Program-made: the position numbers and the translations under genes | Origin: Devosia sp. 66-14 | GTDB taxonomy: Bacteria > Pseudomonadota > Alphaproteobacteria > Rhizobiales > Devosiaceae | Direction: 5' to 3' | DNA length: 47,752 nt | NCBI GenBank assembly: GCA_001899085.1 | Contig: MKVB01000001.1 | Location: 1,084,108 to 1,131,859 of the forward strand | Notes under the pieces: model-generated | Seen by the model: only the letters and a program-made list of their open reading frames with translations | Database searches by the model: none | What the model was told of the DNA's origin: nothing | Part shown: positions 14,424 to 23,957 of the stretch, piece after piece | Numbering within the stretch: the stretch's first letter is position 1 | How the letters are laid out: each line of letters starts with the position of its first letter

Positions 14424-14893
14424 CATTCGATCCCGAACGCGACCTCAGCATCGCGCGCTTCATCCGCGCGCCTCGCGCCACCGTGTGGAGCGCCTGGACC
14501 GAGCCGCGGCAATTCGAGCAATGGTGGGTGCCGGCGCCCGCCATCTGCCGTGCCGTCCGCTTCGAACCGGTGCCCGGCGGCGCCATGCTCACCGAAATCA
14601 GCGAAGACGGAAAACCCTTCGCCCCGCACATGAATGCCTGCTTCCTGGTGGTCGAGCCGCAGCGCCGCCTGGTCTTCACCGACGCCCTGCACGGCGGCTG
14701 GCGCCCGGCCTCCACCAGCTTCATGTCGGCCGAAATCACCCTCGACGACGCTGAGGGCGGCACCCAGTACACCGCGCGCGTCATGCACTCCGACCGCGCG
14801 GCGCGTGACAGGCACGCCGAGCTCGGCTTCTATGACGGCTGGGGCACCGTCATCGAACAGCTGGCGCGGTTCGTCGAGCCGCCGACCAGCTGA
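14420..14893 (+). CDS. SRPBCC (AHSA1-type) protein
   Basis: A 157-residue START-like protein: DLSIARFIRAPRATVWSAWTEPRQFEQWWVPAPA, RFEPVPGGAMLTEISEDGKPF, HMNACFLVVEPQRRLVFTDAL and a terminal GFYDGWGTVIEQLARFVE helix. It is translationally coupled to the ArsR gene, mirroring the pair at 8659-9499. The hydrophobic cavity should bind a small ligand that is unknown. No metal or catalytic motif is visible. Confidence 0.87.
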   Translation: MTFDPERDLSIARFIRAPRATVWSAWTEPRQFEQWWVPAPAICRAVRFEPVPGGAMLTEISEDGKPFAPHMNACFLVVEPQRRLVFTDALHGGWRPASTSFMSAEITLDDAEGGTQYTARVMHSDRAARDRHAELGFYDGWGTVIEQLARFVEPPTS

Positions 14894-14925
14894 CCGGACA
14901 GACTGCCGGTTCGGGGGGAACCGAG

Positions 14926-15384
14926 ATGCGCGAGACGGCACCGGCCGCGCCGGTCTGGATCTATGTCGATGTGGTGTGCGACCTGTTCCACCACGGCCAT
15001 GTCGAGTTCTTCCGTCGCGCCCGGGCGCTCGGCGACCGCCTGGTGGTCGGCCTGGTGGGCGATGCCGATGTCGCCAGCTACAAGCCGCCGCCCATTCTCG
15101 GCTTCGACGAACGCCGCGCCGTGGTCGAGGCCTGCCGCCATGTCGACCGCGTGCTCGACACCCCGGCGCCGCTGCACTGCACCCGCGCCTTCCTCGATGC
15201 CATCGGCGCGCATTATGTCTGTCACGCCGACGACATGAGCGACGAGCAGCTGCTGTTCTGGTACGGCGACCTCGCCCGCACCGGCGGCCTGCTGAAAGTC
15301 CCCTACACCACGTCGATTTCCTCCCGCCAGATCGTCAGCCGCGTGGTCGAACGATACAAGGCCGGCACGCTGCGGGGTGGCTGA
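14926..15384 (+). CDS. Cytidylyltransferase-like protein
   Basis: A 152-residue nucleotidyltransferase of the HxGH family: VDVVCDLFHHGHVEFFRRARALGDRLVVGLVGD at the N terminus contains the HHGH nucleotide-binding motif (about residues 23-26), and TTSISSRQIVSRVVERY near the C terminus is the ISSTxI-like motif. It resembles phosphoethanolamine/phosphocholine or glycerol-3-phosphate cytidylyltransferases, which transfer CMP to a phosphoalcohol. The substrate cannot be assigned. GGGGGGAA precedes the ATG. Confidence 0.8.
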   Translation: MRETAPAAPVWIYVDVVCDLFHHGHVEFFRRARALGDRLVVGLVGDADVASYKPPPILGFDERRAVVEACRHVDRVLDTPAPLHCTRAFLDAIGAHYVCHADDMSDEQLLFWYGDLARTGGLLKVPYTTSISSRQIVSRVVERYKAGTLRGG

Positions 15385-15410
15385 GGCGATCACCTGGCCG
15401 AGCAGCCATC

Positions 15411-15584
15411 GTCCCCTCGCCCCCTTGGGGAGAGGGTCAGGGTGAGGGGCGCCAGGCAGACCAGATCAACAATCAGCCACCTCTTTTCTGGACCAATGCG
15501 GAGTCCGGTGCGCTTGGCGCCCCTCACCCCGCAGTGAGCCCTTCGGGCCCACTGCCGCCCTCTCCCCAGAGGGGCGAGGGGGCG
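15411..15584. repeat. Palindromic repeat, family D copy 1
   Basis: The left arm (CCCCTCGCCCCCTTGGGGAG, then AGGGTCAGGGTGAGGGGCGCC) faces GGCGCCCCTCACCCCGCAG and the terminal CTCCCCAGAGGGGCGAGGGG. A GGGCCC-type hairpin (GCCCTTCGGGCCC) lies in the right arm. Related copies are at 29381-29525 and 47169-47310. It separates the cytidylyltransferase-like and MFS genes, whose 3' ends converge on it. Confidence 0.7.
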
Positions 15585-15610
15585 GCGCGGCCCGGCCGGC
15601 GCAAGACACT

Positions 15611-16780
15611 TCACTCCCCCTCCCGCCGCTCGCCCGGCCCCGCCGGCACCGAGCGCCAGACGATCAGCGCCAGGCCGACCAGCGGCGCCCCGATCAGCGG
15701 CAGCGCCGTGGCGCCCCAGTTGTCGAGCACGATGCCGCCCAGCGCGGCGGCCACCGCCATGCCGATCATGAAGGCCGACATGTTGAGCGAGATCGCCACC
15801 GGCACGGCGCCCGGCGCGATCTGCGCCATGTGGCTGGCCACCGCGATCGAATAGGTGCGAACGACAAAGCCCTGCGCCCCGACTGTCAGCATCAACGCCG
15901 GCAGCGCGAAGGCCGGCGGCACGTAGGACAGCCCGAAGAACACCGCCATCACCACGATCACCGCCAGCCCGGCAATCGTCGCCGTGCGACCGCTGCCGAA
16001 CCGGTCCGACATGCGGCCGGCCGTGGCGCTGCAGGCAATGGCGCCGATCCCGCCGGCCAGCAGCACCAGCGGCAGCGCGTCGTAACCGACGCCGACTGCC
16101 GCCATCAGCGCGCCGATATAGACGATCAGCGGCGACGAGCCGATCATGAACAGCAGGGTCGAGAGCAGCGCCCGGCCGACGCCCGGGTTGCGCAGCACCT
16201 TGAGCCGGTCGCGGATGCTGAGCGTATCGCCGAGCATGCCGCGCGGCAGCCGCAGATACAGCGCCGTCGCCGCCAGCCCGGCCATGATCGCCAGCATCAC
16301 ATAGACCACGCGCCAGCCGAACTGCGCCGCGATCCAGGCGCCCAGCGGCACCCCGGCCAGGGCCGCGATCGCCTGGCCCATGCTGATCACCTGCATGTAG
16401 CGGCCGCGCTTGCCATAGGGCGCGATCATCGCCGCCGTCGCCATGGCGGTGCCGGTATAGGTGCCGGCCACCACCGCCAGCGCCGTCCGCACCACGACGA
16501 GGGTCTCGAAGCTGACGGAGAGCACGATCAGCAGCGCACAGACGGCAAAGCCGAATTCCGAGCCGGCGAGAATGCGCCGCCGCCCCACCCCGCCCAGCAG
16601 CAGCGCCAGCAGCGGCGGGCCGAAGGCATAGGCCAGCGAGTAGAACAGCACCACCAGGCCTGCCTGCCCCAGGCTCACCCCCAGGTCGGTGCCGATCAGC
16701 GGCAGCAATCCGGCGATCAGGCCCCCTTCGATCGCCCCGACAAATGCCGCCAGCGCCAGCCAGTACAGCCGCGAATCCAT
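15611..16780 (-). CDS. MFS transporter
   Basis: A 389-residue major facilitator with about 12 transmembrane helices, from YWLALAAFVGAIEGGLIAGLLPLI to the final ALPLIGAPLVGLALIVW. The cytoplasmic loop AYGKRGRYMQVISMGQAIAALAGVPLGAWIAAQFGWRVVYVM corresponds to the helix 4-5 region of drug/sugar exporters (DHA1-like), and AGRMSDRFGSGR is the second-half loop 8-9 motif. The substrate is unknown. The start at 16780 follows GGGAGAAAC. There is no regulator beside it. Confidence 0.85.
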   Translation of the reverse strand: MDSRLYWLALAAFVGAIEGGLIAGLLPLIGTDLGVSLGQAGLVVLFYSLAYAFGPPLLALLLGGVGRRRILAGSEFGFAVCALLIVLSVSFETLVVVRTALAVVAGTYTGTAMATAAMIAPYGKRGRYMQVISMGQAIAALAGVPLGAWIAAQFGWRVVYVMLAIMAGLAATALYLRLPRGMLGDTLSIRDRLKVLRNPGVGRALLSTLLFMIGSSPLIVYIGALMAAVGVGYDALPLVLLAGGIGAIACSATAGRMSDRFGSGRTATIAGLAVIVVMAVFFGLSYVPPAFALPALMLTVGAQGFVVRTYSIAVASHMAQIAPGAVPVAISLNMSAFMIGMAVAAALGGIVLDNWGATALPLIGAPLVGLALIVWRSVPAGPGERREGE

Positions 16781-16954
16781 GTTTCTCCCTCGGGAGTATT
16801 CTTGAAGGTGCGCGCCAGCGTGGGGAAGGAGAATCGTCAAACAGTCGGCAGCGACGCCGAGCCACAATTCGAGGCCACTTGGCCTAGTTCTCTGGACTAC
16901 CTCTATCGAGAGCGCAGGGAGCTATGCCGATCTCCGCTGTCGGTACGCCTTCCT

Positions 16955-18835
16955 TCATTTGTCGCCAGCCTCGGCACGCTCCGGCACCGGGCGCTCTCTT
17001 GCGCGCTCGACCATGTCTTTGAACCAGTCCGCGTCACGCAGTGCTATGAGATCGACATCAGACTCCAGATGCTCAGCAGTCGGCAACGTGCCATCCTTCT
17101 CGCAACGGAGGAGCTGTGCCTTCGCCCGATCGACGTCGTCGCGCACTGCCAGAACGCAACCGAGATTGTAGTTACTTTCCCCCAGAAGTTCCTGGGCACG
17201 CGTAGCCATGCGTTCGGCTTCCACAAGACGAGCATCATCTCGCGTAATGCGCCATATCTCCAAAAGCGCCCCGCCGCAGTTATTGTATACGATACCGTCG
17301 TCCGGCTTGATCTTGGATGCAATATAGTATGTATCTATTGCCTGCTCAAAATAACTCTCATCTCCTGTCAGCCTTGCAAGTCCACGAAACGCGCTGGCCA
17401 AATTTTTTAGTATGCCGTGGTCGTTCGGATTCAATTTTGACGCAAGTTTACATTTTTCAATACTCTTATGATAAAGATCAGCTTCGCCCTTTATATCGGC
17501 GAGTCGCTTAAGCGCAAGCCCCCAGTTTTTGAGTGTGCTTGCACCTTCTTTGATCTCATTGGATTGTCGGTACCGCTCGAACGCTTGTTCATAGTACCTA
17601 ACATCCCCGGTGCGCTCCCCAAGAGTGCCCAGCGCGCTTCCCCAATTGCTGAGCGCCTCCGGCCTGTCCGGGCGAAGTTCGGTAGCTCTCGAAAAATGTA
17701 TGATGGCCTCATGAAAGTCGGCGGGCTCGCGCCTGCCTCGGCCCCTCTCGAAGGCTGCAGTCCCAAGGGCAATAGCCGACCAGTAGGCCAAGTCGACCTG
17801 CTCAGGATCGGTAGGATCAAAGCGGCTAAGAACGGCCTGCCAGTTGCCCGCCCGAAATAGGTCGGAGGTGTTTTCGCCCTTCGCGAGCTTTTGACGCTGC
17901 GCCTCCTGAAGCTCTTCGCGTAGATCCAGCAGCAAATTGCTGTCGCTATGCTCATCTACAGGAAAGTCGGTGACCGGCACGAGTTCGTCCAATAAATGGC
18001 CATACGGATCGGTGAAGAGCTTCGGCATGCAGTCTAATTCACGAGCAATCGCAACGAGAAACCGGTCTGCGTCCGCCCCACCAACATACCTAGCCACCCG
18101 GTCAGCCTTGGCCAAGAAGCCCGAAACAGCAGCGCTGGGCTCCTCCGCATAGCCAGCCCAGATCAGGTCATGCCTTCCATAGTAGATCTCGCTAATCTCA
18201 GGAAAAATGGCGTCCGAGTCACCACTGTAGCCCATCACCAGGAACGGAAATCGATCGAAGCTATCCGCTAGCAGCGGGTGGAGTCGCTGCGCATGTTCCC
18301 GTGTCTTCTTCTCGGAGTTGAACATGGAGAAGCCATGCCCTTGACCGTGTAAGTGCACGATCGCATTGGCACCGATATGACTAGTCGTGTCCGATGGTGC
18401 TACCGCGAAGTCGTAGATGGGTGGATATAACCCACACAGCCCACAGGCCCGCGCCAGCACGTTGTCGAAATTGAACGTCAGCACCCGCGCGACAAAGCCG
18501 GCATTCATCATTCCTGCGATGGCGATGTGAGCCCAATTGACCTTCGAGGTGTCGAGGAACGGCTGGAGGATGAACTTCTGCTCGGCTTCGGGTAGGCACC
18601 CCATGCAATACCCGTAGCTTGCCCGCTTCTCCGCATCGACTCCTAGTAGTCGGTGCGGCAGCTTCTCCTCGATGGTCTTCATCAGTTCCGCCGCAAGTGG
18701 AATTCCTGCACCCTTCGAACACCCGGCGCCCGTCAGGAGCGCAAACGGCGTGCCGGTAGTATCTCTTGCACTCTTCATTACGGCAGCGACGGATTCCACG
18801 TCTGCTTGAGTATACTTCGCCAATACAGCCCCCAA
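16955..18835 (-). CDS. SIR2-domain protein with TPR repeats, candidate NADase defence protein
   Basis: A 626-residue protein. Residues about 28-265 form a SIR2-like Rossmann domain: LLTGAGCSKGAGIP (about 34-46), the catalytic-type FNFD (Asn122), HLHG (His163) and MGYSGDSDAIFPE (201-213). Asn-to-His spacing of 41 resembles that of known SIR2 NADase effectors. Residues about 320-600 hold five or so TPR-like repeats (EALSNWGSALGTLGER, STLKNWGLALKRLADI, GILKNLASAFRGLARL). No signal peptide or membrane segment is seen. SIR2 domains of this type deplete NAD+ in phage-infected cells, and the TPR part may sense a trigger; both are inference. The start is a TTG (18835 or 18823), so it is uncertain. 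Base composition is poorer in GC than neighbours, suggesting transfer. Confidence 0.85.
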   Translation of the reverse strand: MGAVLAKYTQADVESVAAVMKSARDTTGTPFALLTGAGCSKGAGIPLAAELMKTIEEKLPHRLLGVDAEKRASYGYCMGCLPEAEQKFILQPFLDTSKVNWAHIAIAGMMNAGFVARVLTFNFDNVLARACGLCGLYPPIYDFAVAPSDTTSHIGANAIVHLHGQGHGFSMFNSEKKTREHAQRLHPLLADSFDRFPFLVMGYSGDSDAIFPEISEIYYGRHDLIWAGYAEEPSAAVSGFLAKADRVARYVGGADADRFLVAIARELDCMPKLFTDPYGHLLDELVPVTDFPVDEHSDSNLLLDLREELQEAQRQKLAKGENTSDLFRAGNWQAVLSRFDPTDPEQVDLAYWSAIALGTAAFERGRGRREPADFHEAIIHFSRATELRPDRPEALSNWGSALGTLGERTGDVRYYEQAFERYRQSNEIKEGASTLKNWGLALKRLADIKGEADLYHKSIEKCKLASKLNPNDHGILKNLASAFRGLARLTGDESYFEQAIDTYYIASKIKPDDGIVYNNCGGALLEIWRITRDDARLVEAERMATRAQELLGESNYNLGCVLAVRDDVDRAKAQLLRCEKDGTLPTAEHLESDVDLIALRDADWFKDMVERARERPVPERAEAGDK

Positions 18836-18907
18836 ATCGGATCTCTAATCGCTAGCATGCAGTTCAACGTCCGCGAAGCCCCCCGCAGCTGCGGCTGTGG
18901 CTCCCCC

Positions 18908-18937
18908 GTTCACATTCCGTTCGCCACGCCCTATATT
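18908..18937 (+). promoter_or_regulatory. uvrB promoter with LexA (SOS) box
   Basis: GTTC-ACATTCC-GTTC at 18908-18922 exactly fits the alphaproteobacterial LexA box GTTC-N7-GTTC. It covers a -35-like TTCACA (18909-18914), followed after 17 bp by a good -10, TATATT (18932-18937). This predicts LexA repression of uvrB and induction by DNA damage. The divergent SIR2-TPR gene starts only about 70 bp away. Confidence 0.8.
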
Positions 18938-19055
18938 GCTGTCGAACCACGACAACACTGACAGATTCTGACAGCACACCTATCTATGGTGTCCGCTGCG
19001 CACTGCCCGCGCCGCTGCCGCCGGGCGCCAAGTGAACCAACGCCGAGAGTCCGCC

Positions 19056-21671
19056 ATGCCCCCGAAAAAGCCGGTTTCCGACTTCTCCATCGACGACTTC
19101 ATCGGCGAGATCGAAAAGGCCGAGGCCGAACAGCTGAACAAGCGGCTGCCGCAGGAGCGCCTGAAGAACAAGCGCGCCCTCGACAATGCCGCCCGCCGCG
19201 CCGCCGAAGCCGCCGGCACCGGCATCCAGCCGCTCGTCCCGCAGCCCCTGGAGAAGCCCAAGAAATCCGCCCGCTCCGCCGCGACCGGCATGCAGCTCAA
19301 GGCTCCCAAGTCGAAGGCCAACTCCGTCGACCGTCCGGATTTCGGTGGCATGGGTGAATCGGACCAGGCCGGCTTCGGTCACCTCCCTTCCGGCCGTGTG
19401 ACCGCCCGCGATATCTCGCGCCAGGCGGCGAAGGACCCCGAGGTGATGGAGCAGCTGCGCGAGGCGCTCGAGACCTCGAAGAAGAAGGTCAAGGCCAAGA
19501 ACATGCCCGGCCAGTCGCTGGCCGGCGCGCAGACCGTCGGCATCTCGGCGACGGTGAAGGCCCTCGAGGACATCATCCTGCACGGCCGCAAGGAGGTGGA
19601 GGGCAATACCGAGTGGAAGCCCCACCGCCCTGCCCCGCGCGAAAAATCCGAAGGCGGCGTGCCGTTCAAGCTGGTGACTGCCTATGAGCCGCGCGGCGAC
19701 CAACCGACGGCCATCGCCGACCTGGTCGAGGGTGTCGAGAACGGCGAGACCGACCAGGTGCTGCTCGGCGTCACCGGCTCCGGCAAGACCTTCACCGCGG
19801 CACAGACCATCATGCGCACCCAGCGCCCGGCGCTGATCCTCGCACCCAACAAGACGCTGGCGGCCCAGCTCTATGGCGAGATGAAGTCGTTCTTCCCCGA
19901 CAACGCCGTCGAGTATTTCGTCTCCTACTACGACTACTACCAGCCCGAGGCCTATGTGCCGCGGACCGACACCTATATCGAGAAGGAATCGACCATCAAC
20001 GAGCAGATCGACCGCATGCGCCACTCGGCGACGCGCGCCTTGCTCGAACGCGACGACGTCATCATCGTCGCCTCGGTCTCCTGCATCTACGGTATCGGCT
20101 CGGTGGAAGACTACACCGCCATGACCTTCGATCTCCGGAAGGGCCAGAAGGTCGACCACCAGGAGCTGCTGCGCTCGCTCAGCCAGCTGCAATACAAGCG
20201 CGGCGACACCGGCTTCGTCCGCGGCACGTTCCGGGTACGCGGCGACACGGTGGAACTGTTCCCGGCCCACTATGAGGATGCCGCCTGGCGCATCACCCTG
20301 TTCGGCAACGAGATCGAGTCGATCTCCGAGTTCGATCCGCTCACCGGAAAGAAATCTTCCGACCTGCTCAGCGTCCGCATCTTCGCCAACAGCCACTATG
20401 TGACGCCGCGCGCCACCCTCACCGGCGCCATCAAGGAGATCCGCAAGGAGCTCGCCGCCCGCCTGCAGGAGCTGAACGGCGCCGGCCGCTTCCTCGAAGC
20501 GCAGCGGCTCGAGCAGCGCACCCTGTTCGATCTTGAAATGATGGAAGCCACCGGCTCCTGCGCCGGCATCGAGAACTATTCGCGCTACTTCTCCGGCCGC
20601 AAGCCGGGCGAGCCGCCACCGACCCTGTTCGAATACCTGCCCGACAATGCCCTGGTGTTCATCGACGAAAGCCACGTCACCGTCGGCCAGCTCGGCGCCA
20701 TGTATCGCGGCGACCTGCGCCGCAAGGCGACGCTCGCCGAATACGGCTTCCGCCTGCCCTCGGCCATGGACAACCGCCCGCTCCGCTTCGAGGAGTGGAA
20801 CGCCATGCGCCCGCAGACCGTCTATGTCTCGGCCACCCCCGGCGCCTGGGAAATGGAGCAGTCCGGCGGCGTGTTCGCCGAGCAGGTCATCCGCCCCACC
20901 GGCCTGATCGACCCGCCGGTCGAGATCCGGCCCGCCAAAACCCAGGTCGACGACGTGGTCGACGAGATCCGCCAGGTGTCGAAGGCCGGCTACCGCACCC
21001 TGGTCACGGTGCTGACCAAGCGCATGGCCGAGGATCTCACCGAATACATGCACGAACAGGGCATTCGCGTCCGCTACATGCACTCCGATATCGACACCAT
21101 CGAGCGCATCGAGATCATCCGCGATCTCCGCCTCGGCGCCTTCGACGTGCTGGTCGGCATCAACCTCTTGCGTGAAGGCCTCGACATCCCCGAATGCGCC
21201 CTCGTCGCCATCCTCGATGCCGACAAGGAAGGGTTCCTGCGCTCCGAGACCTCACTGATCCAGACCATCGGCCGCGCCGCCCGTAACGTCGACGGCAAGG
21301 TCATCCTCTACGCCGACAACATCACCGGCTCCATGGAACGCGCCATGGCCGAAACCACCCGCCGCCGCGAAAAGCAGACCGCCTACAACGTCGCCAACGG
21401 CATCACACCGCAATCGGTGAAATCCAACATCAAGGAGATCGTCGACAGCATCTACGAACAGGACCACGTCACCGTCTCGATCGGCAAGGACAAGAGTGGC
21501 AAGGAGAAGGTCCAGGCCGGGGCGAACCTGGCGGCGGTCATCAAAGACCTGGAACGCGAGATGCGCGAGGCCGCGACGAACCTGGAGTTTGAGAAGGCGG
21601 CAAGGCTGCGCGACGAGGTGAAGCGGTTGAGGGAGATGGAGTTGGATGTGTTGGAGGGGGGAGTGGAGTAG
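19056..21671 (+). CDS. uvrB: Excinuclease ABC subunit B
   Basis: UvrB, the damage-verifying helicase of nucleotide excision repair, loaded by UvrA and partner of UvrC. About 200 Lys/Ala-rich residues precede the conserved core that begins [19 protein letters not shown]. coli UvrB has no such extension. The core shows Walker [14 protein letters not shown], the beta-hairpin [27 protein letters not shown], the DEAD-box-like FIDESHVTV, helicase motif [14 protein letters not shown] and QTIGRAARN, and a C-terminal UVR segment ([19 protein letters not shown]). The start at 19056 is preferred over a GTG at 19032. Total 871 residues, compared with 673 in E. coli. An SOS box precedes it. Confidence 0.97.
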   Translation: MPPKKPVSDFSIDDFIGEIEKAEAEQLNKRLPQERLKNKRALDNAARRAAEAAGTGIQPLVPQPLEKPKKSARSAATGMQLKAPKSKANSVDRPDFGGMGESDQAGFGHLPSGRVTARDISRQAAKDPEVMEQLREALETSKKKVKAKNMPGQSLAGAQTVGISATVKALEDIILHGRKEVEGNTEWKPHRPAPREKSEGGVPFKLVTAYEPRGDQPTAIADLVEGVENGETDQVLLGVTGSGKTFTAAQTIMRTQRPALILAPNKTLAAQLYGEMKSFFPDNAVEYFVSYYDYYQPEAYVPRTDTYIEKESTINEQIDRMRHSATRALLERDDVIIVASVSCIYGIGSVEDYTAMTFDLRKGQKVDHQELLRSLSQLQYKRGDTGFVRGTFRVRGDTVELFPAHYEDAAWRITLFGNEIESISEFDPLTGKKSSDLLSVRIFANSHYVTPRATLTGAIKEIRKELAARLQELNGAGRFLEAQRLEQRTLFDLEMMEATGSCAGIENYSRYFSGRKPGEPPPTLFEYLPDNALVFIDESHVTVGQLGAMYRGDLRRKATLAEYGFRLPSAMDNRPLRFEEWNAMRPQTVYVSATPGAWEMEQSGGVFAEQVIRPTGLIDPPVEIRPAKTQVDDVVDEIRQVSKAGYRTLVTVLTKRMAEDLTEYMHEQGIRVRYMHSDIDTIERIEIIRDLRLGAFDVLVGINLLREGLDIPECALVAILDADKEGFLRSETSLIQTIGRAARNVDGKVILYADNITGSMERAMAETTRRREKQTAYNVANGITPQSVKSNIKEIVDSIYEQDHVTVSIGKDKSGKEKVQAGANLAAVIKDLEREMREAATNLEFEKAARLRDEVKRLREMELDVLEGGVE

Positions 21672-21748
21672 CTTGGAAAATGCGCTCTCTCCCGCGGACC
21701 TTTTCTGGAATACCGGCGAGGCCTCTCTATGAAGGTGGCAACCGCTGG

Positions 21749-23614
21749 CTAGGCAGATAAAGTGGGGCCACTGTCCTCTCCTTCTGGTCGGCCTACCTTC
21801 TCGGCCTTCTTGGCTAAGGGGTTAAAGGCGCTCACGAGAAACGCGAGAGCCCCCAGCGGTCCTGCGAGAGAATAGACTAAATAAGCAACAGCTGCTTTGG
21901 CACTTCCCTGAACGATCTCTTTTGATGCCGCCTCAATACCGTCTAGCGCGCCTTTGCGCGACGACCGCAGAGCATCTCGACCAAAGTCAAGGGACATCGC
22001 TTGCGCAGACGAAATGGCTTTTGCGACGAAGTTCCGGACATCCAACAGCCGCAGTGCCACAAGCTTGCCACGGGCCGAGATTGCGGCTTGCACCGCAACC
22101 ACGTCATCCGTAGATACGGCGGCTTTGGACGCTACCTCAATGTCGGCATCTGTCTGCGTAAGGGCATCGGTGACCGATTTGTCGACGACCCGGGAAGCAC
22201 CTGCCAGCCTACTAATCTCCGTCGCCGCTGCGAGAGCGCCGTTAGCAACCGATGCATCCATCGACATAGCCAATCGGCTGGCTTCTATTTCCGCAATCTC
22301 TGGGATGCTGGCCCTAACATCGTCCAAGGTCGCCGCGACGTCCCGAAACATCGCCTGCACGTCAGCAGCGAACTCTTCTCGTGATTCAGCCGTGTCCATT
22401 ATGGCAACGATAGCGTCGATGGCGCGCGATCTACTTAGTAGTAGCCCTGCGTCAACGCTGTCACCCAACGCATCAATGAGTGCCGCTACAGACTCGCTAA
22501 AGTATGTTCTGGCCTGAGTTTGGAGCAGGCGATCCAAAAGCCTCCTTGCCTTCCCCTTCAACTCTTGAAGAAGGGTCTTCCCAAGAGCGTCGAGGTCAGT
22601 TCCCGATACGGGCTCGGCAGCAAATTGACCGCCATCCCAGACAAATCGATGGGGAGCGGGCAGTTGTTCAAGGGACCTGTCCCCTTCGGGACTAATTTCC
22701 CTTGGATCAATCCTATGATCACTCAGATACTGATCCAGATCTATTTCTTTCACAGACCAGTGGGTTCTATTCAATTCATCTGGCTGAATTCCAAGTAACA
22801 TTGAGTAGCGGATCATTTCATCTGCATTAATCGAAACCTCCGGGTCGTCGAGCCTGAACTGAATCTCAACGTTTCTTCCTCGAGCCGACACGTCGACGAT
22901 CCGCCCAAGCTTAGCGGGCTTATTGACCGCCGTCTCGTACGCGAAGAGCGTAGGGTAGGTTGTCAAGCGCATCAATGAATCAGTGGAAACATCCCCTATG
23001 GCGGCGATCAATGATCTGTCAGTATATTCAAATATACGGGACCCATCCATTTCATACTGCCCACTATCCCAAGCGCCTTCGCGCCCAGAAACGATTAGGT
23101 TGTACAATTTTGGGCCCAACATTGGCGGAGGATCATCGCCAGGGCCATTCAGTAACCAAAATTCCGGAACAGAAAGTGCGGAGGACAATCTCCCAATGGT
23201 CGAAGACATTATTGACATCGTATCAGAAGTAAGCACTCGGCGAACGGTGCTTAGGCTGATCTCCGACCGCCGAGCTAGTTCGCTTTGAGTTATTCCGGCC
23301 GACTGGATCGCATTAAACAGCCTTCGGCCAACACCTTGCGATGCAAAGAGTGGAAACTCCGCCAACTGGCCCAGCGGTAGTTCCCGAGTCAGCAAAAGCT
23401 GCAACAGAGTGTCGCCGCCAGCCTCGCCTAAAACTTGGGCCAACGCACTTGAGTTGCCCATTGATGGCTCGGAAAGTCCTCGCTCCCACTTGGAGATCGT
23501 CTGCCGATCGACCCCTATCCGGTCGGCCAAGTCAGCCTGCGATAGGCCTATCGCGCGCCGCGCATCAGCTATCTTACTTCCCAGCTTTGGCAAGTTCACA
23601 GAGCTAGCACTCAA
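21749..23614 (-). CDS. Large double-HTH protein of unknown function
   Basis: About 621 residues from the preferred TTG at 23614, which has GGAGG five bases upstream; a GTG at 23755 would add 47 residues of poor character. The N terminus has an XRE-type HTH (LGSKIADARRAIGLSQADLADRIGVDRQTISKWERG, residues about 9-45). A second HTH-like segment follows (AGITQSELARRSEISLSTVRRVL, about 95-130). The middle is a globular domain with TTYPTLFAYET and LDDPEVSINADEMIRY, then a long Ala/Asp-rich helical region. The last 50 residues contain a hydrophobic segment (YLVYSLAGPLGALAFLVSAF) and a charged tail. I recognise no family beyond the HTHs. Codon use is less GC-rich than neighbours. Confidence 0.75.
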   Translation of the reverse strand: MSASSVNLPKLGSKIADARRAIGLSQADLADRIGVDRQTISKWERGLSEPSMGNSSALAQVLGEAGGDTLLQLLLTRELPLGQLAEFPLFASQGVGRRLFNAIQSAGITQSELARRSEISLSTVRRVLTSDTMSIMSSTIGRLSSALSVPEFWLLNGPGDDPPPMLGPKLYNLIVSGREGAWDSGQYEMDGSRIFEYTDRSLIAAIGDVSTDSLMRLTTYPTLFAYETAVNKPAKLGRIVDVSARGRNVEIQFRLDDPEVSINADEMIRYSMLLGIQPDELNRTHWSVKEIDLDQYLSDHRIDPREISPEGDRSLEQLPAPHRFVWDGGQFAAEPVSGTDLDALGKTLLQELKGKARRLLDRLLQTQARTYFSESVAALIDALGDSVDAGLLLSRSRAIDAIVAIMDTAESREEFAADVQAMFRDVAATLDDVRASIPEIAEIEASRLAMSMDASVANGALAAATEISRLAGASRVVDKSVTDALTQTDADIEVASKAAVSTDDVVAVQAAISARGKLVALRLLDVRNFVAKAISSAQAMSLDFGRDALRSSRKGALDGIEAASKEIVQGSAKAAVAYLVYSLAGPLGALAFLVSAFNPLAKKAEKVGRPEGEDSGPTLSA

Positions 23615-23800
23615 CGACCCCTCCAACTGATTCCAACGGCAACAGCGATGCGATGGCGGCGCAAAGCGGGCCCGTGGAGTCTCCCTACAACTTCTTGACC
23701 CTGATTTCTTCGGTGGTCCAGCCGCGTCAACATTGATGTGCACTGGAACAGGCACTTACCGATCTGCCGCAGTAAGACATCATGGTCACCAAGCGCACTA

Positions 23801-23957
23801 ATGCTCAGCAAACGTCATGCCGCCGCGCTCGCCTCGATCGCCGCGCTCGTCGCGCCCGGCTCGTTCACCACCCCTGCTCTGGCTGGCGCAGGATCTCCCT
23901 GAAGTCACCGTGCTGCGTTCGACACCGATCTTCCGCAACCCCGGCCGCCGGCCGTCA
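23801..23957 (+). pseudogene. Frameshifted, truncated remnant of a secreted SH3-like protein gene
   Basis: An ATG at 23801 opens a typical signal peptide (MLSKRHAAALASIAALVA, ending TTPALA), but the frame stops at a TGA shortly after. In the next frame the sequence continues LAQDLPEVTVLRSTPIFRNPGRRP, which resembles the start of the mature SH3-like protein encoded at 24580 (FPETTAIRATDLLRAPP). A CTGG-type duplication near 23880 could explain the shift. Homology then disappears at the edge of the low-GC unknown gene, so the original gene appears to be interrupted there. The gap 23615-23800 shows nothing else. Confidence 0.45.

Noticed and set aside
15830-17410. A 526-codon plus-strand frame across the MFS gene and the end of the SIR2-TPR gene
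   Set aside because: It covers two unrelated genes of the opposite strand and has low-complexity His/Gln/Arg composition.
18984-21083. A 699-codon open frame antisense to uvrB
   Set aside because: High-GC shadow of the uvrB gene: composition is rich in Arg/Gly/Ala/His with no recognisable domain, and the opposite strand has clear UvrB motifs.
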